Assembly: GCA_947311845.1 (NCBI GenBank)
Contig: CAMZMU010000041.1
Location: forward strand, 134,787,849-134,851,848
Direction: 5' to 3'
From: Poa pratensis
Taxonomy: Eukaryota; Streptophyta; Magnoliopsida; Poales; Poaceae
DNA length: 64,000 bases
The position numbers and the translations under genes were made by a program. Below the pieces are notes generated by a model, which was not told the origin of the DNA, did not search any database, and was given only the letters and a program-made list of their open reading frames with translations. This document shows, piece after piece, positions 19,960-32,429 of this stretch. Positions within the stretch are counted from its first letter, which is position 1. Each line of letters opens with the position of its first letter.

Positions 19960-22900
19960 CACTAGTGGAAAACGGGGCACTAGTCCCGGTTCCAGAGGGC
20001 CTCTTGTCCCGGTTGATCGGGACTAGAGGCCCCCCTCCTCTAGTCCCGGTTGTCCACGAACCGGGACAAGAGGCCCTCCCACGTGGCAACGGAGGCGCCC
20101 GTGGGGCTGGAGACCTTTAGTCCCGGTTCGTGGGCCTTTTTTTCTTTTCGATTATTTTTCAAGGTTTAGGGTTTAGGAGGGGTTTCGGATGGTTTCCATC
20201 GAACGGGGATCACATCGTATGGGGATCAAGTTGATGCATATATACATAACACATACAATTACATGAAGATCTTGTTGATGCATATATATAACACATACAA
20301 ATTAAGTAGTACATGAAGATCACGTTTTCCTATAAAGTACTTAATTACATGGAGATCACTATTACATGGAGGCATACTATTTTACATCATAGTGGTACTC
20401 TCCGAATTTAGGTATGACCTCTGCACGGAAAAATCGCGCCAATTCCTCCGCAATTGCTTTGAAACGGTCCTCTATTGGGAGTGCGTTCCGCTTTCTTGCC
20501 AACTTTAAAAGAATGCGATCAAAATGAATACATGAGTTGTGTGTATATATATCAAATCATAACAAAACAATTATGAATGAAACTCAGCACAATTGATGGT
20601 AACAAAATAAAGTTTTGAATAATGTTTACGTACATCTTGATTTCTTCGGTTGTTGAATCTCTCGTTGGTCCTATTGTGAATGTACTCGCAAACGTAGAAT
20701 CTACATAAATCAGTCCCCTGTGGCTGTTTATGGTAAGTCTGTACAAGAATAGAATTCAATCAAATAATAATCAAGTATGATAATGGTGTGTGGACCTAGG
20801 TAGTACTACTTAGGTCGTTCAAACGCCATGTCAGCTTCGGTTTCCATTCACCGGGTTCTTCCTTGATGAACGTCTTCCAAACGCTGCCCAACAAAGAAAA
20901 TAAACAAAGGAGTCATTAATTAATTGATATCAGGAAACGAACGAAAGAGGCGATAAGAATTGAAATTACTCTGTGAGCATATCAAAACAGGTCTTGAATT
21001 CTTTAGGATCTCTCCTTAATGAGTCAAGGACTTCAACTTCTCCAGCGTGAATGTTAATGACGAGAAGAATAAAGTGGAACCTGCGTACGTTTATATACGC
21101 AGTAATGGATAACTCATCAGTTAAAACTTAACATCTGGTGAGCAAAATAGAATGTGTACAAGGCAGTAACACTCACTTGAAGTTGTAAGGAAAAAGTATT
21201 TCTTTTTGTCACGTTGTCACTTCAAAAACCTTAGCAAAATCTCCGGTGTGTCCTTGGTATAAATGGGATTTTCTATGGTGACTTCATGAACTTTATCCGG
21301 GTCAATGAACCCAACGTCCGTGATTTCATCCCTTTTGAATTCGAGAATCTTCATTCTGCATAATATAGCACACAAAAGATTATAGTGAGGATAATTACAG
21401 ACAATGAACGAGCTGAGTTAAAGATTTAAATTACATAAATAAATCACTTACAGACAGTAGCAACTGATGATAAATTTGTCGAGGGCCCGGAGATTGTATA
21501 ACTGAAAAAGTTCGGTAAACTCAACGGACACAACGTATTCTTGGAAGTAGTGCTCTTCCTTAACTGCCACCGTTATACTGATTGTCCCTTCCTTTGTGAC
21601 TTTCTTGTACCAGTTATGCAGCTGACGCATTTTTGTTGTTAGGAACTTGACCCGCTGGACCAAAATTTCCCCGGCAACATATTGATATGCTATCTCGGAG
21701 ATGGGGTAATCAGTTGTTGAACCTATGTGTTGTTGAGAACCTTGAGCGGCCTTGTCGTCAAACACCTTGAGCGGGGGGACCGATTGTGCATCTTGTTCTC
21801 CGAGATGGGGAACTTGTTTCCCTTTTTTCGGCTCCTCCGACTTATTGCTATATGACTTGTCAATAGAACGCTCATAGTCTGATGGCGGCTTTGGTGGAGG
21901 GTTCCATAAGGCAGCGAGGGTGCGTTGAACGACCTCCACAAGTATTTTCTCCCTTGGTGGCTCGGGCACTTTCGGTGCAAAATGGGCGACCACCTCGGCC
22001 CTCGAGATGACGCAGTTTTCCTCGTAAGTTCTTTCCCAAGGTAACTTCTCAAGAGGCGGCGGTGTTTTCTCATTTCTAGGTTTCTTCCTAACCGGTGAAC
22101 TGGTGTGGCGCTTCCTCGGGAGCCACTTAACGGGCGCTTCCTCACGCGGCGGAGATCGAGATGGACTCGCGCTGGGGTCCCTCTCAGGTAGGGGTGGACT
22201 TTGCTGCTGAGGTGGACTGCTACAAGGAGGAGTCGGTGGCCTTGGCAAGGTGACTGGAAAGACGATGTATTTCTTGTTCCATAGGACGAAACCACGCTTG
22301 ACATCTCCCAGTGTCTTCTCCTCGTCACCTCCAGGAATCTCAAGCTCCAGTGTTTCAAATCCCGACACAATTTCATCCACCCCGACACGAGCATATCCAG
22401 CTGGAATGTCACCAAGATGGTAGCTTGCTCCAGATTGATTTGGTAAAGCATAGCTGACCGCCACCTTCAAGGATATGTTCCTCATTGACATATTTAGCTC
22501 ACAATCTATCTTCTCCGTGACATCATCCACGGGGTAGCGAGCCGCCGCCGGTTTGAATGCAGATCCTTCTAGCTGCGTGGAACCCACGCTGCTTTTTTGC
22601 TGAGATGGGACGACATCGGCTTGAGGATCTTCTAGCTGCAGCTGCTAAGATGCCCTTTGCTGACTAATTGAGTCTATTTGCTGCTGCTGCCGCTGCACCT
22701 GACGTTCCAATTCTGATAACCGGTCTGACTCTTTCTTCTTCTTTCTCCCACGGCTTCTATATTTGTCAGCGCACTCCGGAAACCATTCCTTCAAGGTGAC
22801 ACCGCCTCCAAGGTCTCGTAATCGTCCAACGTGTTCAGGATTCCCCAGGGCGAGTGTCAGCTCGTCGTTCTCTCTCTCTCGGGATGGTACTCTCCCTTTC

Positions 22901-23540
22901 GAACTTTATCTATTGCGTCTACAAGCAGCGAAGTGATTGTTTCAATTTTTCCTTCCATTTTCCCTATGCAACAATCTGCCCTGTCTGTGGGTCCAACACT
23001 GCCCCATGCGCGAACAACCAGAACTTAGTTTGAGCTCAAATTGCATATAAAACAAATGAAATCCCTAACTTAGACATTTCATCAAACACCTAGCTAGCAC
23101 TACAAAAATGAAATGAGCTAAACTAGCAATGAAATGAGCAAAATTAGCAACGCCGAAAGAAAGGATGATGTGGCTAACCCTTGGATAGATGGGTGCCGCC
23201 AATCTTGACAAATGGTGGAGAAAAATGGGATGAACTTGAGCTCGGGAGAGTAAACCGAGGTAAAAAATGGAGATGTTTTCGAACAGGAAAAATGGAGAGC
23301 TGGATTGGGGTGGAAGATGATATATGGGAACCCTTTTCGGTTCGTATCACGAACCGGTACTAAAGATTAACGTTTAGTTCCGGTTCGTATCACGAACCGG
23401 GACTAAAGGTCCCCTACGAACCGGGACTAGTCCCGTGCGGCGTCCTAGCCGTTGGAACCGGTACTAATGCCCCCATTAGTATCGGTTCCAATTATAGCCG
23501 GGTCCAAAGCTCCAAACCGATGGCCTGTTTTCTAGTAGTG
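19960..23540 (-). mobile_element. CACTA element carrying a broken Ulp1-type protease gene
   Basis: CACTAGTGGAAAAC at 19960 and GTTTTCTAGTAGTG ending at 23540 are the termini. CGG precedes and follows, a 3-bp duplication. Subterminal (T)AGTCCCGGTT / AACCGGGACTA motifs are plentiful on both sides (about 19980-20130 and 23335-23480). A diverged relative of the flank at 34160 lacks the insertion. The only coding content is the minus-strand C48-like protease gene. No TnpD/TNP2-type transposase was seen, so the element is non-autonomous. Confidence 0.9.
20377..22960 (-). pseudogene. CACTA-encoded DUF8039/Ulp1-like (C48) peptidase gene, with nonsense changes
   Basis: The reading starts upstream near 22960 (DAIDKVRKGRVPSRER, then EHVGRLRDLGGGVTLKEWF and a Gln-rich segment) and meets an in-frame TAG at 22645-22647. 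It reopens as a 379-residue frame (22587-21448) with an N-terminal DUF8039-like region (PVDDVTEKIDCEL to GFVLWNKKYIVFP), a Pro-rich linker and basic patches. Exons further down give the peptidase. The exon at about 21357-21180 (EITDVGFIDPDKVHEVTI) has an in-frame TGA at 21217-21219. The next carries HFILLVI with the catalytic His and VLDSL with the Asp (about 21080-20967). Then come WKTFIKEEPGEWKPKLTWRL (about 20888-20820), exon 20738-20634 with GTDLCRFYVCEY (catalytic Cys), and exon 20502-20377 ending DVK-stop. GT/AG borders are visible for the last exons. Two nonsense changes make it a pseudogene. Such proteases are known passengers of plant transposons. Confidence 0.75.
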
Positions 23541-24700
23541 CGGGTCACTGGCTATAAAATAGCACACACACGTTTTAGTGTGTTTACATATTAACAAACA
23601 AGTGAAATTTTCCTCACACCATAGCATGCTATCGGATTTCCCTTACAATAGTAGAATTATCCGGCAGTCGTTGCTTTAAGCAATGTTGCATCTCATGATC
23701 GATCTGGTTGGTGTTTAACGTGAGAATGTGCAGAAATAGGAGCATGTGTAACTAGAGTACTTGCTCGGTTGGAATGAGAGGTATCAGTATCCTTGTGTAG
23801 AGTGGTAGCTCGACTGGACAAGATGGCTTGTGTAGAGGCCGAAGACAGATAAGAACATATCCACGCCTGACGCGTGAACCATGGCAATGTCTTCAAATTG
23901 CTTAGAGATGATGAGCTCTACCAAGGAAGCAAACTAGGGCCTACTGCTACAACTTGCCAGTGCGTCTTTGCTACCAGGGGAAGTGTAAAACCAGAAGGCA
24001 AAAGTGTTGAATTCTTATTAACTTGGGTTGTACTATTGATCACATATAAACAAATATGTCCATCGGTTATATAAACTAACCTTCAATGCATCTAACTCGC
24101 TCACATTGGAAGCAAAATGGTGTTAAGAAAGAGTAGAGAATGGTGTGAGCCACGAGAATCTTGGTCCAAGTCCAAGAGATATTTTGTGTAAGTTCTACCC
24201 TTAACCGCAAGTACTAATTGCCGGTCAGATCGTTACACCACATTGTTATTCTTACTTCCTATAGGAAGTATTGCTGATATTTCTATTTGTTCTAAATTGG
24301 TTTGAGTGATTGAATTAGGCACTTCCAATGCGCATCGTCAAGGTCTTTTTTGCACAAGTCACAAAAAATGTATTTTCTTCGTGAAACTTTTTATGCTAAC
24401 CTAAAATGTCTAAAGTATATCCAAAAAAATTATTTTGAATTCTTTTACATTTAAATTTTTTAGCAGTGGATCTGCACCCATGACACAATATGGATTTCCA
24501 CTACTTTCCAGCCTTCTTACACTGTACTGGACTCTTAGGAATAGAGTGCGACATAATATAGAGAAGGCGACCATTGAGCTACATTTTTATGGAAACTGCA
24601 GTTGCATGACCATAATACTTCATCAGTTAGATGTAACCATAGAGACCAGATATAGAATCAATATGAATTCACTAGCAAGTAATTCTTGGCCTTTGGAATG
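23541..24700 (+). other. Host flank with TATA box, diverged copy of 34160-34400
   Basis: Directly after the CACTA end comes GGTCACTGGCTATAAAATAG with a TATA box. The next ~280 bases match 34166-34390 (CAAGTGAA/CAAGTAAA, GAGAATGTG, GGAGCAT, GAATGAGAGG(T/C)ATCAG). The sequence before the CACTA (19885-19959) matches 34085-34160. No ORF with a recognised domain follows; small frames at 23874-24074 and 24435-24701 look like background. It could be a promoter region of a lost gene or an old repeat. Confidence 0.4.
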
Positions 24701-25260
24701 AGATCAGACCAAGTTGGCGCCAGCGCCGGCGTGGTCAGGATCGGTCGACGATGTCGCCGTACCACCATGCCGTAACTCGCCAGAGTTTTGGAAAATGACT
24801 ATTTAACATTTTTTATAAACTAGTTTAGCGTATTCGGCATACGTGCATCCAGATGAGCAACCGAGAATACAATGGTAGTAGGAGAGAATATTGATTATTG
24901 TATTTGTAGTTTGTAGAACACAAAAATTATAAGTATTCTATAAAAATAATTTGAAAAATGTAAGGGTGTTGGAAGCAAGGATAGTATGACTCACTTGTCT
25001 AACATCTCCAGCGGTCTTCCTCACCAACCGAACCAATCGACAAATATAACTGAATTAGAATAGCTCACAACCTCACTTCAAAATGCAAGTTTTCCAAGAA
25101 CGTATATGCATGGGCGTATATTTTGGCTCCTATTTTATTAAAGAAAAACAACCAAACAAGCGGAAATCTGATATCCATCTTGAGGAATCAAAATGGATAT
25201 CCGCCACAAATGCTCGATCATAGTCCTAAAAAAGATCATTAGCCCCATCGTCCATTGAAG
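24701..25260. other. Intergenic, nothing recognised
   Basis: AT-rich with a short GC-rich patch (about 24710-24780). I looked here for the 5' CACTA terminus belonging to the 3' end at 33840 and did not find one. Confidence 0.4.
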
Positions 25261-25518
25261 AAAATAACAGAGGAGATATGTTAACCGTGGGCTATTACTA
25301 TTCACCCTCGGGTATTGTCATATATGACCGATGGTTAGTCATTGAATGTCTGTACATTAGGCTTATAGCCAAGAGTTGCTTTTAAACCGTCGGCTATCTT
25401 ACTAAATACCCGACGGTGGTAAATGTAATGTCAGCTATTACTAAGACCCGTAGGCTATTACGCCTTAATACCCGAGCGATGGTCGATACCCGTTGGGTAT
25501 GTTAAAAACCGTCGGTTA

Positions 25519-26844
25519 TCTTTACTATTAAATGGGAGTTCTACGTACGTCGGTAGTCCTCTCATTTTTTCACCTCCAAATTCCACCTCCCCGGCCGCTC
25601 ACGTCGACAGGTGGGCCTCCAGCCAACGAAATTTCCACCCGCAAGATCTCAGGTGCGCTCCTCCCGTACCTCTCGGTCTGGCTTAGGGTTCCACCACCGC
25701 CGCCGCGGAAGCCTTCCTCCAACGCAAGAGAGCAAATCGACGCCTTTGTGCTGCTGACGCAGCAGCTCGACGACGCCGCGTTTTCTTGGCCGTCGCGGGC
25801 AGCCCAATCCTGTTCGTCGTCGCGCGTCGCCGGGAGCAGCGCAGCGACCACTCGCACAGTTGCTTGGAGGAGCGGCTGGTGACCATGAACTGGACCCCGT
25901 CCTCAGGAACGTCTCCTGCCTCCTCTCCGACGCGCCGCCGCTGATGCTCGGAACGCGGGTCCGTGTACCTCCACGGGATTCGTGGACGCCGCGATGTCTC
26001 CCCCGCCGATTCTGAATTTCCTCTGCCGATTTGTGGACGCTGCGATGTCTCCTCCAATCCTCCCCCGACAGAGCTGTCGCCAAGCCCGGATCCAGACGAC
26101 GCGACCAGCGACGAGAACCTGGAAGGCAATCTAATCGAGGTACCATGCTCACTACTTCTCCCTCCTCAGTTATGAGGACCTACGCAAGTACCTTCCAACA
26201 TGGTTAATCGACTTGGAACAGGCAAGACCGGTGTAACTTTCCCAGGGGTTGGTTATTGGACAAGCAGAATTGCAAGTCCGTGCCTATGTGGTCAGAGCTC
26301 ATGAGCTGTATTATGAGATGTTCATTTTTGTTGCTTTGTTTTGTTTCATCTACATTTAACTCAGGTAGATTTCCATGTGATTGGTTCGTGTAAGCAACAT
26401 GCCTGAAGTGATCGTTGCTTTCTTGATTATTGCAGGTTCTTGAAGTGCTTCTACTATGTGTGTTATTTTTCTTCTCATCGTGAATTCTTAAGGTGAACTA
26501 GCTCAGTCAAATGCTATACAAAATGATTCATGCTCCTCTTTCACTGGAGATCCGTTAATGACTTTTCTCTGTATTTTTTTGCACCGAAGGAGAGAAAAAG
26601 AAGTCAAGTGAAACAAAATACCGTTGTGAGTTTTCTGAACCATAAGTGCACATGCTAATGGTAAGTACTGGATGTATCATATATAGAGTGTGGCTTAATG
26701 ACGTGATTTAGAAACTTGACTTAAAACTGAACAAGGAAGTAATATAAGATAATGTCATATTTGAAATTGCACAATTTGGTTTGAGTGGAGTTGCTATCTA
26801 ATACCAAAATACCCTTGTTTCATTGTCACATGCTTTCTTTAAGG
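25519..26844 (+). repeat. Helitron 5' module, copy 1
   Basis: About 1.33 kb, nearly identical to copy 2. It begins with the Helitron terminus TCTTTACTATTAA, runs through a GC-rich exon-like block (about 25570-26140), an intron-like AT-rich part with an ATTGCAG|GTTCTTG junction near 26435, and ends at a GATCT shared with the start of copy 2. The plus frame 25532-25882 includes KPSSNAREQIDAFVLLTQQL. I do not recognise a domain. It is probably a captured host gene fragment. Copy 1 lacks a 28-base stretch present in copy 2 at about 28081-28108. Confidence 0.75.
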
Positions 26845-28506
26845 ATCTTTACTATTAAGGCCTTGTTTACTCCTCGGGTATTTCTGGGGTTGGGAAGTTT
26901 GGGGATTGGAGGGGATTTGGCGAATCCCTCCCTTTCACCCAATCCCCACATTTACCCTCAAATACTCTTCCCCAAAAATACACTAGCATGATCTAGAGTT
27001 TTCAATCTAGGTAAAAATGAAATGGTTGGTGGGGGATATTTGGGGATTATCCTTTACAAAACCGGAGTAGTAAACGGTCTATTGGGGATTTTTGGGGATT
27101 TTTCGGGATCCAGGATAATCCCCTCCGATCCCCTAAAATACACTAGAAGTAAACAAGATCTAAATGGGAGTTCAACGTACGTCGGTAGTCCTCTCATTTT
27201 TTCACTCCAAATTCCACCTCCCCGGCCGCTCACGCCGACAGGTGGGCCTCCACCCAACGAAATTTTCACCCGCAAGATCTCGGGTGCGCTCCTCCCGTAC
27301 CTCTCGGTCTGGCTTAGGGTTCCACCACCGCCGCCGCGGAAGCCTTCCTCCAACGCAAGAGAGCAAATCGACGCCTTTGTGCTGCTGACGCAGCAGCTCG
27401 ACGACGCCGCGTCTTCTTGGCCGCCGCGGGCAGCCCAATCCTGTTCGTCGTCGCGCGTCGCAGGGAGCAGCGCAGCGACCACTCGCACAGTTGCTTGGAG
27501 GAGCGGCTGGTGACCATGAACTGGACCCCGTCCTCAGGAATGTCTCCTGCCGCCTCTCCGACGCGCCGCCGCTGATGCTCGGAACGCGGGTCCGTGTACC
27601 TCCACGGGATTCGTGGACGCCGCGATGTCTCCCCCGCCGATTCTGAATTTCCTCTGCCGATTTGTGGACGCCGCGATGTCTCCTCCAATCCTCCCCCGAC
27701 AGAGCTGTCGCCAAGCCCGGATCCAGACGACGCGACCAGCGACGAGAACCTGGAAGGCAATCTAATCGAGGTACCATGCTCACTACTTCTCCCTCCTCAG
27801 TTATGAGGACCTACGCAAGTACCTTCCAACATGGTTAATCGACTTGGAACAGGCAAGACCGGTGTAACTTTCCCAGGGGTTGGTTATTGGACAAGCAGAA
27901 TTGCAAGTCCGTGCCTATGTGGTCAGAGCTCATGAGCTGTATTATGAGATGTTCATTTTTGTTGCTTTGTTTTGTTTCATCTACATTTAACTCAGGTAGA
28001 TTTCCATGTGATTGGTTCGTGTAAGCAACATGCCTGAAGTGATCGTTGCTTTCTTGATTATTGCAGGTTCTTGAAGTGCTTGGAATATAACGGTGCAGGA
28101 TCGATTCTCTACTATGTGTGTTATTTTTCTTCTCATCGTGAATTCTTAAGGTGAACTAGCTCAGTCAAATGCTATACAAAATGATTCATGCTCCTCTTTC
28201 ACTGGAGATCCGATAATGACTTTTCTCTGTATTTTTTTGCACCGAAGGAGAGAAAAAGAAGTCAAGTGAAACAAAATACCGTTGTGAGTTTTCTGAACCA
28301 TAAGTGCACATGCTAATGGTAAGTACTGGATGTATCATATATAGAGTGTGGCTTAATGACGTGATTTAGAAACTTGACTTAAAACTGAACAAGGAAGTAA
28401 TATAAGATAATGTCATATTTGAAATTGCACAATTTGGTTTGAGTGGAGTTGCTATCTAATACCAAAATACCCTTGTTTCATTGTCACATGCTTTCTTTAA
28501 TGATCT
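26845..28506 (+). repeat. Helitron 5' module, copy 2 (contains a Tourist MITE)
   Basis: It again starts with TCTTTACTATTAA at 26845, is interrupted after that motif by a 302-bp MITE plus TAA, and continues at 27161 as in copy 1. The frame 27022-27513 is a chimera of MITE and module sequence and is not a gene. Beyond the point where copy 1 stops (CTTTCTTTAATGATCT, about 28491-28506) the sequence continues uniquely, so copy 2 is attached to the body of the Helitron. Confidence 0.75.
26859..27160. mobile_element. Tourist-like (PIF/Harbinger) MITE
   Basis: 302 bases with imperfect inverted ends GGCCTTGTTTACTCCT and AGAAGTAAACAAGATC, flanked by TAA (26856-26858 and 27161-27163). Copy 1 of the surrounding repeat has the uninterrupted TATTAAATGGG site at 25527-25537. 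Internal GGGGATT repeats mirror each other across the element. No coding capacity. Confidence 0.85.
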
Positions 28507-30921
28507 GTTTAACGATGCATGTCATGGAGAGCATGAGTCTTGCTGAAATGAAATAATCTGCTTCTCCTTTTCAATATGATGATTTAATGGTTCCATGACC
28601 TGGATAACTGTATGCAAAAACATTTGACGTTGGACCTGATGGGTAGTTCTGTGCGTATGATCTCGATGTAATGACCAAGTGTCCTCGAAGATGTCCAGGT
28701 CCTTGCCACTTGGATACTAGCAGAAGATCACAATGAGCAAGAAGAAAACAACATTGTTAGGCAAACTCACAACAATGATCTCACTTATGCCCTCCAGAGG
28801 ACAGCCCTGTGTAGTTTTGAGTAGATATGACTATAAAATATGCTTGCCGTGTCGTTTTGAGACTTGAAAAAATGGTTTAAAATGTGAACTATAACATGTA
28901 ATAATCGTGAATTAGAGGCAACTTTTTTGGGTTTCGTATCTGAAAATGGAACATGGAAGTTTTCAATCTGAGATTGATTTTTATTATAATTTAAATATAT
29001 CTATTTTATTGATTAATTATTACTTGTGATTTAGCAAATTTTAGCATGAACTTGCTTCGTTTCTAAACATTCTTTTCCGTGATATATGTGATAACCATGA
29101 TAGTACCAAAGAAGATTAGAAAATTATAGCGAGTTCTCCTTTGAGAGTATTGTTTTGCACGGGAGCAAGGTACTAAGTCTGAAGGGAAACATTATTCTGC
29201 GATGTTTAGATCTAACACAACACACGGGTATTTTGATATATGTAACATGTCTGACATTCGCGAGGACGAACAAAACTTCAGGCCGTGTCAGCATATGAGC
29301 ATTTTAATTTAGTCTGAACATGAGAATCTACTAGGAGATTGAGCTTAGATCATCTACAAATTTAACAACCATTCTCTTGGGCTTCATTAAACCAATTAAG
29401 TAAATATCTTTTCCCATAAATAATAGATATTGGGCAAAGGGTACTTTAATGATTATAATCTTTTGATTTGATGTGTATTTACGTTCGTGTTAAATTTCTC
29501 TCAAACATGACATGTCATTCTGGTCAGTTTGGGCGTATTGTATTTTTTCTTAGAGTTTCTTTGTTTTCATATGATGTGAAATTGCTCTGAAGCTATTTTT
29601 TTATTGTGTCCATTGTTCTATCTTTTTGCAAAGAACTAAAGTTAGCTGATGGAAAACGTGAGTTTCAGCCTTGTCCTTCTTTGATCGAAAAGATTACCCT
29701 GCTCTCTTTTATCATCACTCTTGGACAATTCCTTTAGCTTCAGAAACTCAATATGTCAGCACCAAGAAGGAAGGCTGGCAGGATAATAGAAATGTTCTTT
29801 TAGAGCTCAAATCTTGGATGTGTATGGTGTATTATGAATTGTTATTATTGATAACAAGAGGAGTCCGAGAAGATCTCTATTTTATTGGCACGTATTTTTA
29901 AGACTTTCTTATAAAATAATCTGTCAAAGAAATTATTGTGTTTCAAGGATAAGGTGGATCATAGTATAACCATGTTGCTCATTCAGGTGGCCCATTTTGA
30001 CATATCAAAGCATTTTAATGGAAATGAGTACTATGAGAATTTAGTCAGGGTTAGGGATGCATTTTGTATCTCCCAATGATGATGTTGCTTGGCTGGTACT
30101 ATGATTGTCATATGCTGAACATGCGTCCTGCACACACTATTTCTTGTCCTAAGCAATAAGATTCTCTGGCAGGCATGCACGTCGGCGACATCCCTCACAG
30201 GTGATTGCCTCGACAACGCATCAACTCATTCGGTGTAATTAGTATTTGCTGGTACGTGATCAGGTAACGGTAGCTGCATGTGATCAGGTAACGGTAGCTG
30301 CATTTACAGATCAACTACTTTTGATTCAGGTTTGTGCAGCACGCACTCACATAATCTTTTTTAATCAGAGGCAGGACGACAATGTTGTTTGTGGTGGACA
30401 AGGCACTGGCGCCTGTCCCCGACGGCGTGCTGGTGAACTGAAATTTGCAAGCACATTGTGACATTGTATTTAGGAGCTTGCCATGGGTGTGGGGTGCAGG
30501 GTCGACCGACTTGATTCTCTCGGATGGTGCCCCGTTCTGACGTGGCGACAAGTACTTCCACAGGATCTTAATACGGAAATGTTACATCAATTACAACAAC
30601 TGTATTTTGGGCCGATCCTTTTCCGGCACACCAGAAGCAACCTTCCTGGACACCTTACCTATACAAAAGCAGGGAAAGGACTCTGTTCTCTAGCCTGGAG
30701 ACTATAAATGCTGCACTCTATGACCGGGATACTGCTCACTGCAGAAAGTTTGCTTCTATGTACATACAGGAAAACTTTGTTGTGAAACCACACTTAGCTT
30801 CTATGTACATATATGCATATGTGCATATATACATGTAGTTTGCTGTCAATTCTGTTTGAAGAACTTGTTCTGAAAATTTTGTCTACATTTCAGTTTGTTT
30901 TCTTCTGTTTTCTATAGAAAA
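28507..30921. other. Helitron body, no recognised gene
   Basis: AT-rich sequence with occasional short frames (29671-29901, 30246-30461, 30483-30707). GGTAACGGTAGCTGCAT occurs twice near 30263 and 30287. No domain or RNA gene identified. Confidence 0.4.
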
Positions 30922-31426
30922 CTAGCAAAAATGTCCGTGCGTTGCAACGGGCGTGTAAAACTAAAGTACTTAATTTTACCATCATTCACTATAATTTTAT
31001 TATGCGATTTTATGTGATGATAGACATACACTATTTTTTATAGCATTAGCAGTATATATAGCATGCATCTTGAATGAAAAGCTTGGCTAGAAAGCACGTA
31101 AGGCAGAAAGCACAGACGGCCTTAGCTAGCTTACTTTTCTTCATATCACATGGATCCCTCGTGCACCTGGATCCGCTGTTAGTTACACATTTATATATTG
31201 TGATTAAAAGTTGTAACTCACATGATGGCACGATGATGTGCGTGTCTCTCTCTGTGCAGCGATGATCAATTGCTAGTACCTGGTATCTGGTCATCTCCGC
31301 AGCCGGTATCTGGTCACCTCCACAGCTCGACGGTGTCACATGGTGAAGTTCAGACATAATAAGAGCCGCCAAGCCGACAAATCAATTGTGCTTCGATAAA
31401 TTAATCGGGAATTGAGGTTCCAGCAG

Positions 31427-31660
31427 AGATGCAAGGACTTCTATCTGCATTTCAATGTATATTGGGAGAGCCTCAACATTTGCCACCCATGAGGGATATT
31501 CAGCACCGAATTGATCTAATTCCTGGTGCTAGTCTTCCTAATTTGCCTCGCTATCGAATGAATCCAAAGTTGCTGCTATCAGAGAATGGCCAACACCGAA
31601 GACCATTTCAGAAGTGAGAAGCTTTCATGGTCTTTCTGAGTGATGCGGGATTGAAGAACA
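31427..31660 (+). pseudogene. Gypsy polyprotein fragment, internally deleted
   Basis: The frame contains [20 protein letters not shown] and LPRYRMNPK, the conserved approach to reverse transcriptase in Ty3/Gypsy elements. It then jumps without catalytic motifs to [15 protein letters not shown] in another frame, which normally lies after the polymerase core. Palm and catalytic YVDD regions are absent. It is a small deleted remnant inside the minus-strand Helitron, presumably captured or inserted before transposition. Confidence 0.7.
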
Positions 31661-32429
31661 CGAGCAGCCAGAGCTTTGCGTGCACCTCCGAGATTCCGAC
31701 GTCCGGCACATCATGGTATGCGCGAGTGAGTACTCACACAAGTACATCTGGAGATCACCCGGAGCGCGCCCGCCGCGACGGCCATCAGCATGAGGGATTT
31801 AGGGCAGCCGCCAAAGGGTACATTGTGCAGACGGTGTACCACCCGATCAAGTCCGGGCATCCGCTGCGCACCTCGTCGTTTCTCGCCGGAGTGGACTGCA
31901 ATGGGGCTGATCTGTTCGACGCGCAGCTGCAGGCTGCGTCCTGGCTGTATGTCCACACCTAGCAATCAATTGGGAAACTAATAGCATGCGTACCATGTAC
32001 AGCTTCTCACCCTGAGTAGTAAACCAGATCGACAGCGATTCACGTGTGTTGCGTGTGTGCTCAGGCTATAGCTACCTAGCAGATCACATTAGCAATTTAG
32101 TATCGCGTTTGCTTGCTACTCCGTGCGCGCTTTGCCAGCAGCCAAAATCATCGCCTAAGAAGCAACTTGCGACGGATCATGGCTTGTACTCGGCCGGACC
32201 CGAGCGAGCCGAACGAGCAGTCGTGCTCTACCATCTTGTAGTACGACGACGATTGATGATGACCGCACGGGACGACGCTGTCGATCTCATCCCGATAGAT
32301 AGTCTCGTGATCGGAGATGGCTTGACACGCGCATGAGCAGCTTGCTCTGCCTTATCACAAGATCCAACCTGTGTGCCTCCATCTCCAGCCTATGACTTCC
32401 TCGTTTCCAGGTGAGCAGCTTCCTCCCGG

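Noticed and set aside
27022..27513. 163-residue frame as a gene
   Set aside because: It begins inside the Tourist MITE and runs into the repeated module. The corresponding frame in copy 1 starts differently, so the fusion is accidental.
31627..31962. 111-residue plus-strand frame in the small Helitron
   Set aside because: No domain recognised on either strand. It may be captured sequence but cannot be called a gene.
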